64,000 nucleotides of DNA from Calycina herbarum. Its lineage: Eukaryota > Ascomycota > Leotiomycetes > Helotiales > Pezizellaceae. The stretch spans positions 1 to 64,000 of the forward strand of contig LLEY01000149.1 of the NCBI GenBank assembly GCA_001414485.1, given 5' to 3'. The position numbers and the translations under genes were made by a program. Positions 21,888 through 31,992 of the stretch are shown here, in pieces. Positions within the stretch are counted from its first letter, which is position 1. The number at the start of each line of letters is the position of its first letter. Below the pieces are notes generated by a model that worked only from the letters and a program-made list of their open reading frames with translations, ran no database searches and was not told the DNA's origin.

Positions 21888-23832
21888 TTTCGCAACGCAT
21901 TTATTTTTTTACCGCCTTCACTTCGCATCGTGAAGCGAAGATGTCAAATTTTTATATCACGACCTTGGCACGCATTCATGGAGTTTTAATTTTTCTTTAC
22001 TCGGGAATTTTCGCATATTTCCTTGAGTTGTCATCAGCCACTTGAGTTTGATTTTCACGGTCGGGTTGTTTTCCTTTTGGATTTTCCTTTACAGAACAGC
22101 GACGGTTGAAGGGTGTTACCGGACTGGATTTTTGGATGCGGCAACGCTGTGCGTAATGATGCTCATGAATGATGATGAGGATGGGGGCACTGGTGCCTAG
22201 GTTGTTTTCCTGCGATTATTCTTTTGATATCCACGTCGCGGACGTTTGAATTTTGAGTTGAGGGTTCATGAAACACAAAAAAAGTTCTTGGGTTTGGGTT
22301 TCTTCTTTTTGTGTTTATGCTTAGTTGTCTTTCACAATTTGGGGGTTTCTACATATCTAACCCTCTACTCAATTACCCTGGCACATATAGCATCTCGTAT
22401 TGAGTGCTATTTTGTTAAGCTGTTAATATTAAGAACTTTACGGCTTATATCCTTGTTCCCTTATGATTGTGAATTGACTTTTTGCCTCGTCGGCTCTCTA
22501 TGAAGTGCAACCTTGTCCTCGACTCCTCGAGTGCAACTTATGTTTAAGCTTAATGGTTGTAACCCGACCCCTACCCTCCCCCCCCCTTAATTGTCTGTCA
22601 GGTGCAAGGGTAGTTTGGCTGTGAAATGTCTGTGCGGTCTACAGACAATTAAGGGGGGGGGGGAGTACTACTTCTTTGTGGTCAGTGGCAGATGCTTGTA
22701 TCGTGTTGCTGCTATAGGTTCTCGTCACCATCTAAACTAAAAAAGACAAAAGCTCAGGTGGGGCGCCGTTCAAAGTTCAAAGTTCAACGGGGAGGAGGGG
22801 GATCGCCATGACCCCGCAACGCGTCGCGCCGATCCGGAGGGGAAGGTTGCCCCGCTTCCCGCTTTTGGTGGCGAGGGTCTCTGTGCTTCCTGTTTTGTGC
22901 AACGGGACAAGTATTTTTCGAGTTTAAGTTATAGTGCGCCTGTTGTTAAGTTGTGGCGTAATTGGAATGTTAGCCAGACTCGTTTCTTTATCGCTCGATC
23001 GGAGCTGGTACTTTAGAAATCATCATTTAATATTGGTAAACTGGTAGGAGGGTGGACTTCTCTCTGGAAGCACCATGACGTGCTCGTCTTACCTAGTCAA
23101 CTCATTAAACTTTTACACCGAGTTATTTTGGTCGTTCTTCACACCTGGGTCAAAATTCTTGTTATAGATCTTCTTTCAGAAGTCCTTCTTCTTGGATAAC
23201 ATCACTTGGAGAAGGTGTTGAATTTGGAAGAGCTGGGTGGCGGTTGAGGGAATGATGCAACATCATTTTTCGTCACAGAGTACAAGCTCACAAGAGCCTG
23301 ATGGGCCAGTTTAAACAAGTTGAACCTGTTCCATATCAATGAATCTCGCTAGCCAACGCACTACAATGGTAAGTCGGACTGACAATAGCCAGGTCTATTT
23401 TCACGTCCAATTATGTCCTGTATTTCAAACAGACAATCCTTTCCTGGGCTTGTATGGTGTAAGTAATTGGAGGAGAAGAGGGTCTTCCTCAAACCTGGGA
23501 TCAGCTAGTGAGTTCGCTTCATTTCTCGCTTGCTTCAGACTGCCCTCGGACTAGTGCCAACCACTTTTGCCTTGTGCGTTGGTCTCTCCTAAACCCAGGT
23601 TGAGGAAGTCTTTCTCTGATTATCAAGTATAATTAATCAACAATTCCCCGATGCTATCTTCCTCGGAGTACCATACCCGAATAACACTGTCGGATTTGAG
23701 CGATCTCCCCCAAACCTGGGTCTGGCGAAGTACTCAGTAGTTATACAACCTTCATAACAGCCTTACCGCAGTTTGCGATTCCAAAAATTACTGGAAAAGG
23801 TCGATCTATCCCAGACCCAGGTCCTGAAGTTT
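21888..23832. other. Non-coding stretch downstream of the Ser/Pro-rich gene
   Basis: No gene is supported. It contains the inverted repeat at 22576-22665 and, from about 23140, recurring AACCTGGG/CCCAGGTT words that continue into the motif array beginning at 23833. Confidence 0.4.
22576..22665. repeat. Inverted repeat with C/G homopolymer arms
   Basis: The left arm 22576-22598 (CT, a run of nine C, then TTAATTGTCTGT) and right arm 22641-22665 (ACAGACAATTAA, a run of eleven G, then AG) are inverted copies of about 23 bp with a 42-base spacer. It is a strong potential hairpin. No target duplication is evident, so calling it a transposable element is not justified. Confidence 0.7.
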
Positions 23833-25069
23833 TTGCGATGTGCAACAAAAAGTCAAAAGATTTACGTTTGGGGAATAGCTTCTTTTAATCCCCACCACTT
23901 CCCTTTAGCGCAAACCGCTCACGCCAGTGGATGCTTCACTTCATTTTCCCTTCCCATTTTTTTGCGAAAATCGGTCTGTATTGAAGGATACATATACACA
24001 GTTCAAATGCTCTTTTTGCTTTGAAATCAAAAGTATGCTTTTTGCATGCAATTACTTAGCTGGAAATACTCTTATAGAACTATTTCAACTCGGGCACGAA
24101 CTTCCAAACCCCAGGTTCCGTTTTGCGACATGCAACAAAACTCAAGAGATCATGTGAAAGTTAGGAATAGCTTCATATAATTGGACCGACTTTCTTTTGT
24201 TGCACGTCGCAATACCCAGAAAAAGGCGGTCCTTTGAGCAAGGACCGCCACTTCCAAACTCCAATTTCCACATGTGCTTCTGGGCAGCCCTTTTCTGTTC
24301 GGATCTTCGTCGTGCTTCTGAAACCCAGGATTCATTTTGCGACGTGCAACAAAACTCAAGCTGTAGTAGAGCGCTAGTGAATAGTTTACCAAATTCCCTT
24401 AAAAGGTAAGTTCACAGTTTTGTTGCATGTCGCAATTAGTACAAAGTCGATGTTCCTGAAACCTAGGATTGGGATTACTTTTGCGATGTGCAACAAAAGT
24501 TAAGATCTCGTAGTATTACTTGTGAATACTCTGCTAGATTTCCTTAAAGGAAAGTTTGAAGTTTTGTTGCAGAACGCAAAATCAATTCCTGGGTTTCAGA
24601 TGCGCAAGGAAATCTTCAAAAAGAAGATATATTAGCTATGCGGAGGCCACTCTGGAAAATGTGAGTTTATAATGTATGTATCTACTGTGCTGCAGTTTTC
24701 GAAGTGGCAGCCCTTACGTATTATTTACAAAGTATGGCTGCTACTTTCGCATTGGGGTTTAGATTGTTTTCAGACCTGCCTTTGAAAGTTTTCTCAACAG
24801 CTACTTGAATTCTCTTCGAGAAGTTTTCCTATTCTCCTAAGTCCTCACCATTTATTACTGCAGATTTATTAGTCGCACTAAAATTTAGCTGGTTTTGCAG
24901 CATATGTCACTTATCCGGTATACGTGAGAGAGAATCTTGGGATAGTTGCAAGTTTCTCTCATGCAATCAAATCACCTTTTTGATGCTGGAGAGACTTGGA
25001 ATCGCTCAAAACTCGTCCAATCAACAGAGTACAATTTTGAAGGCTGTTTAATTTTGTTGCATGTCGCAG
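23833..25069. repeat. Array of an 18-bp motif (TTTTGTTGCAYGTCGCAA) in both orientations
   Basis: Eight copies were found by eye: near 23833, 24121, 24194, 24334, 24417, 24479, 24561 and 25052. Six of them form three convergent pairs (24121/24194, 24334/24417, 24479/24561), each with a spacer of roughly 55-65 bases, so each pair could fold into a hairpin of about 18 bp. Copies of AAACCCAGG or its complement lie 5-15 bases outside many copies (for example 24110, 24322, 24457, 24588). The middle of each pair shares words such as AATTCCCTTAAAAGG / ATTTCCTTAAAGGAA. No reading frame explains the pattern. It may be tandem miniature inverted-repeat units or an array of protein-binding sites. Confidence 0.7.
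24225..24249. repeat. Perfect 10-bp GC-rich hairpin
   Basis: GGCGGTCCTT, a five-base loop (tgagc) and AAGGACCGCC form a perfect stem-loop within the inverted-motif array. No poly-T tract or gene end is adjacent, so it is not called a terminator. Confidence 0.6.
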
Positions 25070-26142
25070 TCGTCGTGCAGTCGAACATGGCCTGAATCTT
25101 CTTGAACCCGGGTTTGAGAAGACTTAGTGTGGGTCCCAATCCACTGACATCTGAGGCTCACTCAGGATGGCATAGTACCTATACCTATCCTGGAACCGGC
25201 TCCGTGTAGAGGGTCAATTATGAGAGTGCGGGACTTGGAGTGTCAATGGAACTTGAACTACCACCAATCTGATTGCCAAACTCCTCGTCGCCGCCTCGTT
25301 CACCTTACCATTCCCAGGTGAGCCTTCTCGGGGTGTATAGGGGAGGAGGATCACACCCTATGCTGAAATCTGCCACCTCACCTGTTCAAGTAGAGAGACT
25401 GAGCATACCGTTTAGTACGCAACTTCTTATTGTTGCACATGTTCCATTATGCTATGCTTATATCAGTTCATCACTAAACCCAACATCATACACATGCCGC
25501 CCGACGTCCACTTCCATTGATATGACGAGGAAGAAATCAAGAAGAAGAAAAGTTCAATCCGAGGCGAGGGGTGTGGGTTATACTCTAAGCTAATCTCTTT
25601 TGGGACGTAGCGTAGTGGGTCCTTGGGTTGGCCTGCCAGGTTATGTCTCGAGGTTTGACTGACCCGAACTCGACCTCGCGCTCAACGGGATCTCGACTAT
25701 CACCCTGAGAGGGCTGAGAGTGGTTCCTTCCTTATCCTCAACTACGCTCCACTATGACCTGGACAAAAGAAGTGCGCGACGACCAAATGAGTTGCCTCAC
25801 ATTGGAAATTGGTCAGACCAAACAACTTCACAGTACTAAAGCTGCTCGCATTCAGTTTTCAAGCAACGACATCGCGTCTAATCGAGAAGCAAATATGACT
25901 TATCCTTTCTGTCGTTAGAATATTCTCTAACGATGCGATTTTGACAGCTGATGTGGGGGGTTCTAACAACTCCAGATCACTCTAGTGCGAACCGTTCGAA
26001 TTATGACTCCACAACCTTTTGACTACCAAGACACCGTCTTAAAAATAACCATGAGCGACGTCTAGGTAATCAATTAGTTGCTTTTCCGAACACTAGTGGA
26101 ATTCTTAGCCTTAATCTACGAATTATGAGACAGAATCAAGAG
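25070..26142. other. Intergenic region, nothing identified
   Basis: About 1.1 kb between the motif array and the secreted-protein gene. Short plus-strand frames near 25273 lack support. The 3' part is presumably the promoter of the gene at 26246. Confidence 0.4.
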
Positions 26143-26149
26143 TATATAA
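26143..26149 (+). promoter_or_regulatory. Putative TATA box of the secreted-protein gene
   Basis: TATATAA lies 97 bases upstream of the ATG at 26246, followed by a pyrimidine-rich leader. Position and sequence fit a fungal TATA element; no transcript evidence. Confidence 0.4.
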
Positions 26150-26245
26150 CAATAGGCAAGTTTCCTCCTCTCCCCAATCCATTCATCCCCCAAACTCCCA
26201 CAAACAAACATCTCTTCCACCCAAACAACCATAAGTAGGTCTAAG

Positions 26246-27385
26246 ATGCAATTTATCAAGCTCATGGGCACCGCCCTCATGCTCAGCCATGTCGCCATCG
26301 CCACAACTAACTCGGGACCAACCGAGGACTTTGGGAATGATGAAATAGAGCGCCAAGTTCAGGAAGTCGTCGGAAACCAAAGCGTAACCAATGTCCCGAG
26401 TTCAGCCCTCCTTCCACGTATGAGGGTCGATTATACAGGGGAAGGCCGCAAATTCAGCATCTTAAATTCCAGCATCGAGCAGTTCGCTGAAAATTTACGA
26501 CACGGAAGTCCAATCCTTCCACGTATGAACTCCGATTACAACGGCGAATATCACCATTCCAACTCCCTAGTAGACGCCATCATTAAAATTACCGACGAAA
26601 GCAGTAATTCCTCCCGTCTAGCAACTAACATCATTGAATTCGCGGAGAAAATGCGACAAGAAAACCGATTCGTTCCACGAGATCTCCATACTCGTACCGA
26701 AGTTGTCGAGAACCATGAACCTCTTGTCTTGACCGCGGAGCAAAACGCAAAGAAGATTGAGTACATCACGAACTATGGACATTACAAACTCCACGAAGTT
26801 TCCAAGGCTTTTCCTTCTGGTCAAATCCCCGAGAAGGAGATTGATAATGTTACGATGGATATTGCCACGACTATGTTGCAATATTTCTCCTTCGTTCCTT
26901 CCGAAGCTTCGATGGTCGAGGAAGATGAGAAGATTGAGAAGAGAGATGCCGGACGCTTGCGAAAGGAGCATGATCATGCAAGTGTTGATAAGAAAACCGA
27001 ATCCGTGGAGAATGAGTATGAGAGGCAGTACAAAAGTGGTCCTAGTGAGGATGAAGACGCCCCAGGTGATGCTTGGATAGAGGAACATTTTCGAAGCCAT
27101 CATAAGGGTACTCATAAGTGGTTGGATGGGTCAATCCACCCAGTTTGGGAGGAGGATCCTGCCGGAGGACAATACTATTCTTGGCCATACAATGTGGCAT
27201 TCGAAATGTTCAAGCACGACCTTGGATACGAGATGGGCCACGAGGTTGCAGTCAAGGTTTGGGAAATTGTAACAAAGGAGGCCGTGGAAAAGGATCGAAA
27301 GGCAGTAGAGAAATGGCAAAAGGAGGAAGACGAGAAAGCTCGAAAGTACCCAGAAGGGAAAAAGGAGGAGGGGATAGTTTATTAA
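26246..27385 (+). CDS. Secreted hypothetical protein with repeated LPRM..DY.GE motif (379 aa)
   Basis: Single exon, ATG in context ctaagATGC after a CT-rich leader. Residues 1-20 (MQFIKLMGTALMLSHVAIAT) are a good signal peptide with likely cleavage after AIA. A short internal repeat follows: LPRMRVDYTGE near residue 57 and LPRMNSDYNGE near residue 91, each followed by a helical stretch (SIEQFAENLRHG, and later NIIEFAEKMRQE). A dibasic site (EKRD) occurs near residue 234. The C-terminal part is very rich in Glu and Lys with Trp/Tyr pairs (GGQYYSWPYNVAFEMF). It is almost free of Cys. No membrane segment after the signal. The family is not recognised; a secreted effector-like or wall-associated protein is possible but unproved. 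Confidence 0.75.
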   Translation: MQFIKLMGTALMLSHVAIATTNSGPTEDFGNDEIERQVQEVVGNQSVTNVPSSALLPRMRVDYTGEGRKFSILNSSIEQFAENLRHGSPILPRMNSDYNGEYHHSNSLVDAIIKITDESSNSSRLATNIIEFAEKMRQENRFVPRDLHTRTEVVENHEPLVLTAEQNAKKIEYITNYGHYKLHEVSKAFPSGQIPEKEIDNVTMDIATTMLQYFSFVPSEASMVEEDEKIEKRDAGRLRKEHDHASVDKKTESVENEYERQYKSGPSEDEDAPGDAWIEEHFRSHHKGTHKWLDGSIHPVWEEDPAGGQYYSWPYNVAFEMFKHDLGYEMGHEVAVKVWEIVTKEAVEKDRKAVEKWQKEEDEKARKYPEGKKEEGIVY

Positions 27386-27827
27386 TGGCCTTGTATTTGA
27401 TTTGGTTTATGAGGTATAGTTTTGGGTTGTTCCATGAAGAAATTCCACCTTTACTGGTATCGGTATACAGTAAATGATTTGCTTGAAGATGTATGGTTTT
27501 ATTATTGTGGGCGTTTAGGGGAATATTTATAGATAGTTTATTTATAGATAGTTAAAGTCTCTTATGAATTATGTGACTGCTACGTGACATGGATAAGAGG
27601 TGCTATTGTATTCTCCCAGAAAAGCAGAGATGATTCTTCTGACACTCAAACCAAGAGGTTCAAAATCAAATTCAGTCCTCAGACTAAAGAAAAATCAGTT
27701 TCCATCTTCACTTTTTCATTATCGTCACTTTCAAAACTAGGAACTATGCATTGTAACTTGTGTAATTTAATTAAATTTTAAAGGAGTTTAAGAGGAAGAC
27801 TGATCTGGAACTTACATAGAAGGCTTA
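27386..27827. other. Intergenic region, nothing identified
   Basis: About 440 bases between the secreted-protein gene and the nested transposon. No supported gene; presumably the 3'-UTR and flank. Confidence 0.4.
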
Positions 27828-28096
27828 CAGTGAGTTGCGAGTTAAGCTTGAATTTGCCTACTTTTTTTGTAATCCGAGCTTTTTTTTTATTAAGGCTTTC
27901 TCCCTCTTTTCTTTAGAAGACAGAAAATAAAAGTACTCTAAAAGAGACGAGGCCTAGCTAGAAAGAAGCGCTATATCTAATTATCTCTCTTCTATATAAT
28001 TTATTAATTTAAAGTAAGTATAACAAAAGTAAACTAAAATATAAATAATTCTTAAAATAACCCCTTTTCTTGAAAAAAATTTCACTACCCCCTGTA

Positions 28097-29332
28097 ACGA
28101 ACCCACCACCAGAAGTCTGTGTACACCTACCCCGCACCTTTGATAATTCCACCACTAAACATGGAGCCATCAACACCACCAAATCCTATGCCAGAGCATC
28201 AATTAGGTTTTGAAATCCTTACAAAGCATAAAGAGGCTATTCGGCAGCTACGCTGGCTTGCCCATTGGGGTCCTGCTCATATCGCAAAGGTGTACAGAAC
28301 TGGTCGATCGACGATTAATCGTATTTTAAAGTATGGTGCGCCTGAGAGAGCACGACCTACGCGCACAGGAGCCCACCGCCTTCTTAATCAACAACAAGTC
28401 TATGATATTATCGATTATATCAGCTTCTCGTATGAGCATAGATGTCTTGATTACCTTCAACTAAAAACAGAGCTAGGCCTCGGTGCCTCTGTTCAGACGA
28501 TTGCAAGACGTCTTAAAGAGCAGGGATATTATCGATGTGTCGCATGCCAAAAACCCTACCTCACAAAACTTCAGGCGATAACACGATGGCTCTACGGCCT
28601 ACAACACCTATTCTGGACAGTAGAATGGTTTACGATCCTCTTCTCTAACGAATGCACTTTCTTGATTGGCGACCACTCTTCGAAAGTTAAAGTTACACGC
28701 AAACGCGGCGAGCGTACATGCTCTACCTGTATCTAGCATCAATTCCACCGAGGCCACACGACGCCAGTCAACTGCTGGGGAGCAATTGGGTATAACTATA
28801 AGTCGCAATTGATTATTATACAAGGGCATGGCACATCAGGAGCTCTTCTTCAAACGGATTACCTGGCGCAAGTCCTTGAGCCAGCGATTGAAGGCATATT
28901 AGAGGATTTTGGATTAGTGACAGCAGAGCTTGGATATTTGCCTACATTTATGGAGGATGGCAATCCTGCACATGGCTATCAGTCTGTGAGAAACCCATGC
29001 GCTTTATTTAGGGAGAAACATGGGATCCAGCTCTTAAATCACCCATCTACAAGTCCTGATCTTAATCCAATTGAGAAGTGCTGGAGGGCTATGAAACAGT
29101 CGCTTCACCGTTGCAAAATCCAGCCTACAAATGAGGTTGAAATGGCCAATGCAATGATAGAAGAATGGGATAAACTTGACTAGGGATGGATAAATGGATT
29201 AACTGAGGATCAAAGGCACTGGATATTTGAATTAGTAGCACGTAGGGGCTGGATGACAGCTAATTAAATCAATACAAGTTTACGATTATTGAATTGTAGG
29301 GTGTGTACATAGACTTCTGGTGGTGGGTTCGT
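28097..29332 (+). mobile_element. Tc1/mariner-class transposon nested in the inverted-repeat element
   Basis: The left end, ACGAACCCACCACCAGAAGT (from 28097), is mirrored by ACTTCTGGTGGTGGGTTCGT at 29313-29332. TA precedes the left end; on the right the TA overlaps the last T of the repeat, so the exact edge is uncertain by one or two bases. It holds one transposase gene, now broken, and interrupts the outer element at 27828-29577. Confidence 0.85.
28161..29267 (+). pseudogene. Tc1/mariner transposase, two stops and first catalytic Asp changed to Asn
   Basis: The likely start is the ATG at 28161 (aaacATGG); an earlier in-frame ATG at 28119 lies in the terminal repeat. The N-terminus has a helix-turn-helix region (HIAKVYRTGRSTINRILKYG) and a second one (SVQTIARRLKEQGYY). 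The DDE domain is recognisable: FSNECTFL where FSDE is usual, FMEDGNPAH for the second Asp, and SPDLNPIEKCW with the final acidic residue. TAG codons at 28734-28736 and 29181-29183 interrupt an otherwise continuous frame to TAA at 29265-29267. Both stops and the Asp-to-Asn change are single transitions (CAG to TAG, G to A), as RIP would produce. Not functional. Confidence 0.85.
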
Positions 29333-29607
29333 AAGGTCGACAGGCTATGCCAAGACCCTATAAAAATCAAGACAGATATAAAATTGTCTGTTTTTGTCGT
29401 ATAAAGTTTATAGAGTATAAGGGGAGATATAAGCCTCTTCTTTCCTGTTCTTATAAATAGTATATCATATGTTATTGTTAATTAATAGATAAAAGAGTGC
29501 CTAAAAAGGGGGAAAATCTTAAAAAGCTCGGTTTACAAAAAAAGTGGGCAAATTCAAGCTTAACTCGCAACTCACTGTATGAAAATCAATCTATCCGAGG
29601 ATGCAAA

Positions 29608-30045
29608 CTACAAGTATCTATACTTAAGGAAAACATAATACTTCGAAGTAAAAAGAGTAACTGACTGTACCCTCCCCACACGCGCATTTACTACGGCAAC
29701 AGCATCACCAGGAACACGATAGCCACCATTATCTCTGGTCTTTTTGTCGGAAACGTTGCGAATATGATTTCCCCCTTTATCTATAACCTTGAAGTCGTTA
29801 CTGCTAGTCTCCAACAGGATGCCTTGGTTTTTTAAAGGCGGCCAGGTGAAAACTACGGGATCATTGGTGATATCTACCTTGATAAAAACCCGGGTCTTTC
29901 CTGTGCTATGACCCCATTCAAAATTTCCCTTGGGGAAATTGTATGCACCGGGCTCATGATATTGAGCTAGCTTGTCAGCTGGGGTGTCTTCGTAGATGAG
30001 AGACAGGAAATTTTGAATATCAAGGAATGAGATGTTAGTCGCCAT
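29608..30045 (-). CDS. W-P-P family protein 1 (145 aa), unrecognised family
   Basis: Single intact exon; ATG at 30045-30043. It opens with a helix (FLDIQNFLSLIYEDTPADKL), then the family core TRVFIKVDIT..VVFTWPP (W68-P69-P70) followed by a Gly-Ile and a charged segment, and ends with the pattern seen in its relatives, a beta-like stretch LFTSKYYVFLKYRYL. Three more genes on the same strand (31159, 31993, 32864) share this plan. No signal peptide or membrane segment; probably a small soluble cytoplasmic protein of mixed alpha/beta fold. Function unknown. The nested transposon ends 28 bases beyond the stop codon. Confidence 0.65.
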   Translation of the reverse strand: MATNISFLDIQNFLSLIYEDTPADKLAQYHEPGAYNFPKGNFEWGHSTGKTRVFIKVDITNDPVVFTWPPLKNQGILLETSSNDFKVIDKGGNHIRNVSDKKTRDNGGYRVPGDAVAVVNARVGRVQSVTLFTSKYYVFLKYRYL

Positions 30046-31158
30046 TTTCGAATTTGTGCTTTAGAACGAATGGGCTAGGGAGATAGGAATCCATGCGTTA
30101 TTTGTGCCTTTTCAAAACTGCTGTCTCTTCCTTTGAACACCAGTTACGATCCCGAAACTGATGGAAAACAATAATTTTAACCTAACAAAGAAATCATCTA
30201 GCCAAGCTGGATAAGCGAGAACTAGGCGGAGAATACAGAGAAGAACAATTCTATTGCTACTGGCGCGAGAATTTGAAGATATCTCATCTATTGATAATTT
30301 CAGCACGTTTCTCTAGCGAATGAAAATAAGGAGCTATTATTCCAACCACAAAGAGTGCGTTTCTGTCCCTCCTTGGTGTCGGCACCCTTCTATTATATTA
30401 TATATAATATACTAGGAAAATCACAACGATGAATCTAGAAGCTAAGGAGATTCAAGAAAGCGAACCTTACATTCTTCTAAACCGTCTTGAGCAATACTTT
30501 TTATTGTCCGAGGCGGATGCGTACAATCTACGGGAAAAGAATTGACGGAGAGTAATGCTTAAATCTTTTACGTGTATGAAGTACGGTTTCTGGCCCAAAA
30601 ACATGAACTTTGGTTACACGGGTTTAAAAGATCTCGGTGCTGGAAGGGATAGTATCAAGCGTTAAGAACAAAGAATTTCGCGTCAAAATAGTAGTTCAGA
30701 GGTTCTTGGGGAGTACACGTATTCCAAAGAGGTTGAATCCCTCAGCAGTTTTCATTTATACACACTTTGGAGAGTATGGTTCATTTTTCTTTAATGTCTG
30801 AAGTGGGAGAACTTTAAAGCTGCAAAAGGTACTTGAAATTTGAAAAATAAGAACTTCACAAATTACATTGTAAATATGGTGAAGGGAAAGTGATCTCAAA
30901 ACTCCGGTTTCGAGGAAAACAAGACATGAAGGGTATATTTCGTGTTAAAATAGAGTAGATACTTTAGAGCATAGTTCAGGGTCGTAAATTAGTAGTTATT
31001 GGAGCATTTATTGAGAATATGAAGCTTGTCTTCTAGGATGGGTGAGCTCGAGTCCTTGTATACAAATATGCATAGAACCCCCCCCCCCCCCCCCCCCCTC
31101 TTTTTTTTTAAAATCCCCTTACCAGCCGACCCGGCCCGAGTGACAAGTATCGTCATCT
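30046..31158. other. Spacer between W-P-P genes 1 and 2
   Basis: About 1.1 kb with no supported gene. Contains a 21-base C tract at 31078-31098 followed by a T run, shortly after the coding end of gene 2 on the minus strand. Confidence 0.4.
31078..31098. repeat. 21-base poly-C tract
   Basis: An uninterrupted run of C followed by TC and nine T. Such runs are prone to slippage and length error. Confidence 0.9.
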
Positions 31159-31620
31159 CTATACAGGAAGATCCAACTTGTCAAAATTCTTAATCGTGAT
31201 AGAATACTTCTCAGTACCCAATGTAGCCGTCTCCACTCTACCATTACCACCACGATGAATCTTAGCATAATCGACACTTGTCCTATCAACATTTGAGAGG
31301 GTAACCTTCTGTTTTTCTACATCGTAATCATCCCTGCCGACAGCTACCAAGATTCCTTTCCCATCAGATTGTGGAGGTGGCCAGTTGAAGACCCAGCGTT
31401 CGTCTGTAACGTTAACATTAATGAGCACGTTCACTTTATTGTTCTCATCGAAGGACCATCCGAAGGTTGCAATTGGATATTCGTCATCATAAAGGGCGTA
31501 GGTTTCATCGTCTTCGAGGAATGCGTAGAGTTCTTCAATTGGCTTGTTCTGCCAGATGAAAAGAAGGAATTGGTCAAGCGCAGCGGCTGTGATGATTTAG
31601 AGACTCGTTTTGGATGCCAT
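31159..31620 (-). pseudogene. W-P-P family protein 2, stop at codon 8
   Basis: From the ATG at 31620 the frame reads MASKTSL, a TAA stop (31599-31597), then continues open and clearly homologous to its neighbours: LDQFLLFIWQNKPIEELY, ATFGWSFDENNKVNVLINVN, DERWVFNWPPPQSDGKGI, and the C-terminal EKYSITIKNFDKL. The single stop could come from a CAA codon by C-to-T change. Either the gene is dead, or translation starts at a later codon (no early ATG is available before the MNVLINV segment), or the stop is read through. Total length would be 153 aa. The start codon is directly preceded by an AAAAAAGC microsatellite. Confidence 0.6.
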
Positions 31621-31665
31621 TTTGCTTTTTTGCTTTTTTGCTTTTTTGCTTTTTGCTTTTTTGCT
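31621..31665. repeat. GCTTTTTT microsatellite abutting the start of W-P-P gene 2
   Basis: Five to six units of TGCTTTTT(T) on the plus strand; on the coding strand this is an A-rich AAAAAAGC repeat ending immediately before the ATG at 31620. Confidence 0.85.
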
Positions 31666-31992
31666 CTGTTGTGAGTTGGGTAAAGGTGAAAGGAATCTTC
31701 TCTTATTTATGTCTTGAACTATATCCTACAACAGTCTGCATAGGCTTAATAGTCATCAGAGAACAAAGCCAAATTAATATCAACTTCACAAAGAAAGTGC
31801 ACTATTGGTGGCGAAGTGAGAGAAGAAAGACTTGAAAAAGAAATTCGGGGACCATGTGGCTTAATTTCAATAAGACCAGAAGTGAGAAGGAATGAAGGAA
31901 ATACATGATCTTGGTTGGAACAATGGAATTCAAGAATGGTAGTTTTAGTAGTATTTTAAATACCTAATTGACCTCCTAATTTATATAAATAA

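Larger units (their letters stand above)
27828..29577 (+). mobile_element. Short inverted-repeat element interrupted by a Tc1/mariner element
   Basis: The ends are inverted copies starting CAGTGAGTTGCGAGTTAAGC and matching for at least 57 bp with few differences. TA lies on both sides (27826-27827 and 29578-29579). Without the inner insertion (28097-29332) it would be about 515 bp with no coding frame, which fits a non-autonomous (MITE-like) element. A second copy is cut by the window start (1-197). Its right edge is 28 bases from the stop of the first W-P-P gene. Confidence 0.85.

Noticed and set aside
23833..25069. CRISPR array
   Set aside because: Repeats occur in both orientations with irregular spacing and the DNA is eukaryotic.
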